Shown here: positions 14,640 through 18,154 of the stretch, piece by piece
How positions within the stretch are numbered: position 1 is the stretch's first letter
Layout of the letters: each line of letters starts with the position of its first letter
NCBI GenBank assembly: GCA_025352185.1
Contig: JANXTV010000143.1
Span: 1 to 18,154 of the forward strand
Source: Oligoflexia bacterium
GTDB lineage: Bacteria; Bdellovibrionota; UBA1018
DNA length: 18,154 bases
Direction of reading: 5' to 3'
Notes under the pieces: generated by a model
Told to the model about the DNA's origin: nothing
What the model saw: only the letters and a program-made list of their open reading frames with translations
Databases searched by the model: none
Translations under genes and position numbers: made by a program

Positions 14640-15010
14640 TTAAACACCTCCGTAAACCCCAGTACGTTTCCGAAAGGATCGCGGATTTGGACGATCGTTC
14701 GGTGGATCTCTTCTACGGCGAGAGGTCCTCGGTAAATTTCTGCACCCAATTCTTCAGCTAACGATAGAGTACCGGCTAAATCGTCAACGAGCCAGTACCC
14801 GACGCTCCCGCCGTTTGAAATCGGCGATTTTTCATCGGCGAGCACGAGCTCCAGGACGGTTTCCGCAATTCGGAACGACGCGAAATCCGGTAAATCTTCC
14901 ACGGGTGCGACGCCGAAAAACTTTTCGTACCAATCGCGACTCCGAGCGACGTCGAGGACGCTCAGTCGCAAGGTCGAAAAGCCTTCAACGCGGAATGGAC
15001 GCCGACTCAC
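14636..15010 (-). CDS. VOC-family (glyoxalase/dioxygenase-like) protein
   Basis: The 124-residue single-module protein of the vicinal oxygen chelate fold shows the classic pattern TLRLSVLDVARSRDWYEKFFGV (about 13-34), SFRIAETVLELVL (45-57), a central GSVGYWLVDDL (68-78) and the C-terminal IVQIRDPFGNVLGFTEVF (106-123). VOC metal sites usually use paired His/Glu residues. Here the first-strand position is R15 and the last-strand Glu is E121, so the canonical metal triad appears incomplete. It may bind rather than catalyse. Start GTG 15010 is 12 nt after the helicase stop, without an obvious ribosome-binding site. Its stop overlaps the next gene's ATG. Substrate unknown. Confidence 0.86.
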   Translation of the reverse strand: MSRRPFRVEGFSTLRLSVLDVARSRDWYEKFFGVAPVEDLPDFASFRIAETVLELVLADEKSPISNGGSVGYWLVDDLAGTLSLAEELGAEIYRGPLAVEEIHRTIVQIRDPFGNVLGFTEVFK

Positions 15011-15022
15011 GGGAGAGTCCGG

Positions 15023-16453
15023 TCAGGACTGGGCGCCGCCGCCATCGGGCGCCGGAACCTTACTTTTTAAGGTGATCGTGATGCGAGGCTGATTCGGATC
15101 GGGTGGCACGTGTGCGGGGGTTGACGCACGCGGGGCGGAAGCCCCGCTCTCTCGGCTGCCCGCTGCACTATCCGAATTACCGCTCCGTTCGCTCCGTCCA
15201 CCGCCGCTTCGATCACCTCGGTCGGAGCCTCCGCCGCTGCGTCCGCCACGACCACCGCGACCACCCCGGTCGCTTCCACGACCTCGGTCGCCGCCTCGTC
15301 CACGATCTCCACCCCGGTCACCGCCGCTCGAGCGCGGACCTTCGGGAGCAATCTCCATCACGAAGTTTTCATCGCGTGACTTCATAATTTTTTCGATGCC
15401 CGCGAGCGTCTGGCGATCTCGGTCGATCACGAAACTCGTCGCTTTTCCCTTACGTCCGCGCCGACCCGTTCGGCCGATGCGGTGGACATAATCTTCGGCT
15501 TCCATCGGGAGGTCGAAATTCACGACGTGGGCGACGTCGTCGACGTCGATCCCGCGCCCCGCGACGTCGGTCGCGATCAGAATTCGGTGCTCGCCCGATT
15601 TAAAATCGGCCAGCGCTTTTTCCCGGTGCGCCTGGGTGCAGTCCGAGTGAATGAATCCGGCGTCGTAGATGAGGCGCGAATGGAGGCTGCGCCAAATTCG
15701 AGAAACTTTATCTTTCGATTTCGCAAACACGATGATCGTGCCGGGTTCTTCTTTAAAGAGGCGAATGAGTTCGTTTAATTTATCTTCTTCGTCGACCCGG
15801 AGCCACCGCTGCTCGATCTGCGGTTTCGACTCGGTTTCGGATCCGATTTTTACTTCCTTCGGAGAGTGCATCACTTTCTTCGCGAGCCGCTCGATCGAAG
15901 GCGGGAACGTCGCGCTGAACATGAGGGTTTGGCGCGATTTCGGAATCTGGTCGGTAATTTTATTCAGCTGCTCGGAGAAACCCATGTCGAGCATGCGGTC
16001 GGCTTCGTCGAGAATCAGCGTTTGGATGAAATCGAGCCAGATATTCCCCCGCTCGAGGTGATCGCAGAGGCGACCCGGAGTCGCCACGATGATCTGCGGG
16101 TATTCGCCGAGTGCGGCAGTTTCGACCCGCATATTTGCGCCGCCGATGAGAACGGTCGATTTTAATCCCAGCGGTCCACCAAAAGTTTCAAACACCGCGG
16201 CCGTTTGCTGGGCGATTTCCCGGGTCGGCGAAAGAGCGAGGACGAGCGTTCCGCTCTTACCGAGGTAACGTTGCACCGTCGGCAGTACAAATCCGGCGGT
16301 CTTCCCGCTCCCGGTTGCGGCCGAGGCAATCACGTCGTGTCCTTCGATGGCGAAAGGGATGGCAGCCGATTGGACCGGGGTGGGCGCTTTATAACCGACT
16401 TTAGTAATCAGCTCGAGAAGAGCGGGAGCGAGGTTGAGTTCAGACCAGTTCAT
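15023..16453 (-). CDS. RhlE-like DEAD-box RNA helicase with RG-rich tail
   Basis: The 476-residue ATP-dependent RNA helicase has all core motifs: Q motif (F/Y..PTPVQ, about 21-28), Walker A AATGSGKT (45-52), PTRE (76-79), GG, TPGR (125-128), DEAD (149-152), SAT (180-182), VFAKSK, ATDVAGRGID (294-303) and HRIGRTGRRG (324-333). The core ends near 365. It is followed by a long Arg/Gly/Asp/Ser-rich tail (about 376-425, repeats of GGDRG and GRG) and a Pro-rich end. Such tails bind RNA non-specifically in RhlE-type helicases, which act in RNA decay, ribosome assembly and cold adaptation. It leads the minus-strand helicase-VOC-acidic group. It diverges from an RRM protein gene with a similar tail. 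GGTGAG precedes the ATG by two bases. Confidence 0.95.
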   Translation of the reverse strand: MNWSELNLAPALLELITKVGYKAPTPVQSAAIPFAIEGHDVIASAATGSGKTAGFVLPTVQRYLGKSGTLVLALSPTREIAQQTAAVFETFGGPLGLKSTVLIGGANMRVETAALGEYPQIIVATPGRLCDHLERGNIWLDFIQTLILDEADRMLDMGFSEQLNKITDQIPKSRQTLMFSATFPPSIERLAKKVMHSPKEVKIGSETESKPQIEQRWLRVDEEDKLNELIRLFKEEPGTIIVFAKSKDKVSRIWRSLHSRLIYDAGFIHSDCTQAHREKALADFKSGEHRILIATDVAGRGIDVDDVAHVVNFDLPMEAEDYVHRIGRTGRRGRKGKATSFVIDRDRQTLAGIEKIMKSRDENFVMEIAPEGPRSSGGDRGGDRGRGGDRGRGSDRGGRGGRGGRSGGGSDRGDRSGGGRSERSGNSDSAAGSRESGASAPRASTPAHVPPDPNQPRITITLKSKVPAPDGGGAQS

Positions 16454-16694
16454 GTCTCACCCGGACCAGAAGTATGCGGCGGAGAGAGGGAAATTCGCGT
16501 CATGCGCGGGAGATTCCTTTTCGATAACGCGTTGCATGCTGTACGAATCCAGCAACCCCCTACCGTCCGGTTTTTGTCTATACTTTCGTAGACCCTGCGT
16601 GTTAGCCTACGAACGTTACTTCAGGTCAAGTTAGGGTACCGAGCATAGTGCTCATGTTCTCCGATACTGGCCCCCAAGCCTAATAGGAGGTCTC
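16454..16694. promoter_or_regulatory. Divergent leader/promoter region between helicase and RRM genes
   Basis: This 241-bp non-coding stretch must hold promoters in both directions. TATACT at 16579-16584 is the best rightward -10 (preceded by TTTTTGTC) but lacks a good -35. If used, the RRM message would have a leader of about 105 nt, which is long enough for post-transcriptional control of a cold-shock-like gene. GTTGC near 16531 and GCAAC near 16552 form a weak inverted repeat. The leader ends in a near-perfect AGGAGG (16685-16690), four bases before the RRM start codon. Confidence 0.4.
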
Positions 16695-17036
16695 ATGGGT
16701 AAGAAGCTTTATGTTGGAAATCTTCCGTTTTCTGCGGTCGACGAGAACCTGGTCGAAATTTTTTCTCAGTGTGGAACGGTTGAATCCGCTAAAGTGATCA
16801 GCGATCGCGATACCGGTCGTTCGAAAGGTTTCGGCTTCGTCGAAATGTCTTCCGACGCTGAAGCAGCGGCGGCAATCACGAAGTTCAACGGCGCCGATTT
16901 CGACGGCCGTTCGATCACCGTTAACGAAGCACGCCCGATGGAGCCTCGCGCTCCTCGCTCCGGCGGATTCGGTGGCGGCGACCGCGGTGGACGCGGCGGT
17001 GGTGGTGGTGGAGATCGCGGCGGACGCCGTTTCTAA
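16695..17036 (+). CDS. RRM-domain glycine-rich RNA-binding protein
   Basis: The 113-residue protein is one RNA recognition motif (residues 3-80) plus a short Gly/Arg tail. RNP2 is LYVGNL (5-10) and RNP1 is RSKGFGFV (42-49), with the aromatic RNA-stacking residues present. The tail (about 88-113) is made of GGFGGGDRGGRGG-type repeats. Proteins of this type act as RNA chaperones, often induced by cold. AGGAGG four bases before the ATG, and a codon choice richer in gct/ggt/cgt than the neighbours, indicate high expression. A strong terminator follows within 20 nt. It is transcribed divergently from the DEAD-box helicase, a plausible functional partner on structured RNA. Confidence 0.95.
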   Translation: MGKKLYVGNLPFSAVDENLVEIFSQCGTVESAKVISDRDTGRSKGFGFVEMSSDAEAAAAITKFNGADFDGRSITVNEARPMEPRAPRSGGFGGGDRGGRGGGGGGDRGGRRF

Positions 17037-17056
17037 GCCCTGCACTTAAGTTTATT

Positions 17057-17100
17057 GGGGGCGGCCCCGAGCGAATCGCTCCGAGCCGCCCCCTTTTTTT
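17057..17100 (+). terminator. Intrinsic terminator after the RRM gene
   Basis: GGGGGCGGC (17057-17065) pairs perfectly with GCCGCCCCC (17085-17093). A second inner stem GAGCG/CGCTC (17069-17073 and 17077-17081) closes a 3-nt loop. Seven T residues (17094-17100) follow directly. It should separate the RRM transcript from infA. Confidence 0.95.
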
Positions 17101-17142
17101 GAGTTCCGATCCATTTGCAGTTCATTCAATTAAAGGATTTCG

Positions 17143-17367
17143 ATGTCTCGTGACGATCTGATTAAGTTTGAAGGAAAAGTTTCCGACATTACCGGCGGTG
17201 GAAACTACGTAGTCCTCCTCGATAACGGAATGACCATCACCGCCCGCATCTCCGGCAAAATGAAAAAATTTAAGATCCGCATCATCGTAGGCGACCGGGT
17301 TACCGTCGGCGTTTCTCCCTACGATCCGAGCCACGGCTTGATCACCCACCGTCAGAAGTTAAATTAA
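17143..17367 (+). CDS. infA: Translation initiation factor IF-1
   Basis: The 74-residue S1/OB-fold factor binds the A site of the 30S subunit during initiation. Family landmarks are FEGKVSDITGGGNYVVLLDNG (about 9-29), ARISGKMKKFKIRIIVGDRVTVGVSPYDPSHGLITHRQK (34-72), that is, the usual 'G...l...r.R.. .I.I..GD.V.v..spyD...GrI.yR.k' pattern. GLITH in place of the more common GRITYR is a mild variation. AAAGGA lies five bases before the ATG. The gene stands right after a terminator, so it probably has its own promoter within about 40 nt, though none is convincing. A zinc-ribbon gene follows 28 nt downstream. Confidence 0.96.
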   Translation: MSRDDLIKFEGKVSDITGGGNYVVLLDNGMTITARISGKMKKFKIRIIVGDRVTVGVSPYDPSHGLITHRQKLN

Positions 17368-17395
17368 CCAACGTATTTAAGTTCGAGGGATACTT

Positions 17396-17575
17396 ATGAG
17401 CTTCCAGAAAACTGAAGAACCCGTTCGGACCCTGCCTAAAGGCCACATGCGCTGTTTCCAGTGCAAGAAAGTCATCCCGTCGAAAGACGGTGAATGGCGT
17501 TCCTGGGCTGCGATGCAAGCCTTCCTCTGTAAGATCTGCGATAAAGCGACTTCGAAGCGCCCGGAACGTAAATAG
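17396..17575 (+). CDS. 59-residue zinc-ribbon protein downstream of infA
   Basis: A short gene, ATG 17396 to TAG 17573, encodes a basic 59-residue protein. It has two CxxC knuckles, C20-F-Q-C23 and C45-K-I-C48, spaced as in a zinc ribbon. Trp34 and Trp37 lie between them and a Lys/Arg-rich C-terminus (KATSKRPERK) follows. GAGGGA lies five bases before the ATG, an excellent ribosome-binding site. It is probably cotranscribed with infA, 28 nt upstream. A small basic zinc ribbon next to an initiation factor suggests nucleic-acid or ribosome binding, but that is inference; no named family is recognised. Confidence 0.86.
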   Translation: MSFQKTEEPVRTLPKGHMRCFQCKKVIPSKDGEWRSWAAMQAFLCKICDKATSKRPERK

Positions 17576-17599
17576 TCTCGCGCCTTTCATTGTGAGTCC

Positions 17600-17622
17600 C
17601 CTGGGTTGCGTGATGACCCAGG
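17600..17622. other. Hairpin in convergent intergenic region
   Basis: CCTGGGT and ACCCAGG form a 7-bp perfect stem with a 9-nt loop, 25 nt after the zinc-ribbon stop. No T-run follows on either strand, so if it terminates transcription it is not a canonical intrinsic terminator. Confidence 0.4.
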
Positions 17623-17652
17623 CCTGAGTCATTCTGAAGGTAGCGCTTTACG

Positions 17653-17675
17653 CTTTCGGATATCTCCTCCGAAAG
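17653..17675. other. Second hairpin between convergent genes
   Basis: CTTTCGGA and TCCGAAAG form an 8-bp perfect stem with loop TATCTCC. It lies between the zinc-ribbon gene and the end of the MFS gene. It may act as a two-way terminator or RNA-stabilising element, but lacks a clear U-tract. Confidence 0.4.
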
Positions 17676-17707
17676 GTTTCCGAATGGGAGTAGTCGATCC
17701 GAAAATA

Positions 17708-18154
17708 TTACGATCGCGCGAAACGGGAACGAAACTTCCAAAACGCCGGTAGCTTTATCGCCACCAGCGCCAGGATAAATACGAACGAGACCGTCGCGCC
17801 GATCTTTAGGGCATCCGACGGACTCGTGGCCGCCGCGAGAAATCCCATCCAAGTATTTCCGATTAACGGTCCGCTCATGTAACTCAGCATCTCGATTCCG
17901 GCGAGCCTCCCCCGAACCGAATCCGGAATCGTCTCGTTCCAAAGCGTGCTCCGAAAAATACCGCTCACCATATCGAAGAATCCCGCCGCTACGAGAAAAA
18001 AGAGACAGAAGTAAAGCGAAGTCGAAAATCCCGCCGCGGCAATTCCGACGCACCACCCGAGCGCCGCGATCGTAATCCATTTCCCGTAACGCCGGCGCGA
18101 GAGGGTCCAGCCGCTCAGAGACGTACAGATGAGCGCACCGAGCGCCGTCGCCGC
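17708..18154 (-). CDS. EntS-like MFS transporter, C-terminal part (partial)
   Basis: The frame is open from the right edge to TAA at 17708-17710, giving about 148 residues of the C-terminal half of a major facilitator protein. Hydrophobic helices alternate with short loops: ALGALICTSLSGW, WITIAALGWCVGIAAAGF, LYFCLFFLVAAGFFDMVSGIF, then RSTLWNETIPDSVRGRLAGIEMLSYMSGPLIGNTWMGFLAA and a last helix VSFVFILALVAIKLPAFW. The 'RSTxWN-xxIPDxxRGRLAGIEMLSYxxGPxxGN' segment is typical of the EntS/MFS_3 exporters (siderophore or drug efflux). The start lies outside the window. The substrate cannot be told from this part, and no siderophore genes are visible here. Confidence 0.88.
   Translation of the reverse strand, partial: AATALGALICTSLSGWTLSRRRYGKWITIAALGWCVGIAAAGFSTSLYFCLFFLVAAGFFDMVSGIFRSTLWNETIPDSVRGRLAGIEMLSYMSGPLIGNTWMGFLAAATSPSDALKIGATVSFVFILALVAIKLPAFWKFRSRFARS

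Noticed and set aside
15067..15387. Overlapping Val/Ala- and His/Arg-rich frames in the helicase tail region
   Set aside because: These are alternative readings of the low-complexity RG-rich coding repeat, not genes.
17472..18080. 202-codon minus-strand frame over the zinc-ribbon and MFS genes
   Set aside because: Its frame differs from the MFS reading frame, which has clear EntS-like helices and motifs, and its product is charged and without domains.
1..18154. CRISPR arrays, tRNA/rRNA genes, insertion sequences, phage or toxin-antitoxin or defence modules
   Set aside because: No regularly spaced repeats with spacers, no cloverleaf with CCA-type acceptor, no transposase or integrase motifs and no known defence domains were seen on reading both strands.

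Overview
The window looks like chromosomal DNA of a Gram-negative bacterium: there are lipoproteins with lipoboxes, a membrane urate oxidase and exported proteins. It is gene-dense, moderately GC-rich, and uses GTG starts often (at least five genes). No rRNA, tRNA, integrase, transposase or CRISPR array was seen. The lineage cannot be fixed from sequence alone. The mix of an SUI1-family factor, an orphan PilT N-domain and a divergent RNA-helicase/RRM pair would suit a Bdellovibrionota-like or other deep proteobacterial lineage, but that is a guess.

Region 1 (1-680, + strand): the 3' end of an unidentified gene, then a YciH/SUI1-type translation factor.

Region 2 (681-7517, - strand) is the highlight, a three-gene purine-degradation operon. 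puuD encodes a membrane urate oxidase whose usual C-terminal cytochrome c is replaced by a cupredoxin-like domain. Next comes 5-hydroxyisourate hydrolase. After a one-base gap comes a 1595-residue polyprotein that joins malate synthase, OHCU decarboxylase, a serine beta-lactamase-fold domain and a two-repeat allantoicase. Read as a pathway, urate is oxidised to hydroxyisourate, hydrolysed to OHCU and decarboxylated to allantoin. Allantoin must be opened to allantoate, which allantoicase cleaves, and the resulting glyoxylate is captured with acetyl-CoA as malate. No classical allantoinase is present. The beta-lactamase-like domain, placed between OHCU decarboxylase and allantoicase, is a candidate for that cyclic-amide hydrolysis. 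This last point is inference.

Region 3 (7628-11500): an orphan PilT N-terminal-domain protein diverges from an eight-cysteine zinc-binding protein. A PA2779/PA2778-family pair (small double-hydrophobic protein plus C39-like lipoprotein peptidase with TPR) follows. It converges on, and overlaps antisense with, an exported amidoligase-like protein.

Region 4 (11501-14216, + strand): a DUF6929-like beta-propeller protein, a BaiN/HI0933-type flavoprotein, and a lipoprotein built from 28-residue two-cysteine repeats.

Region 5 (14235-17707): a minus-strand group (RhlE-like DEAD-box helicase, VOC protein, acidic unknown protein) diverges from an RRM glycine-rich RNA-binding protein with a strong terminator, then infA (IF-1) and a 59-residue zinc-ribbon protein. 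This is an RNA-handling and translation-initiation neighbourhood. The helicase and the RRM protein share an RGG/GGDRGG-rich tail. The window ends inside an EntS-like MFS exporter (- strand).
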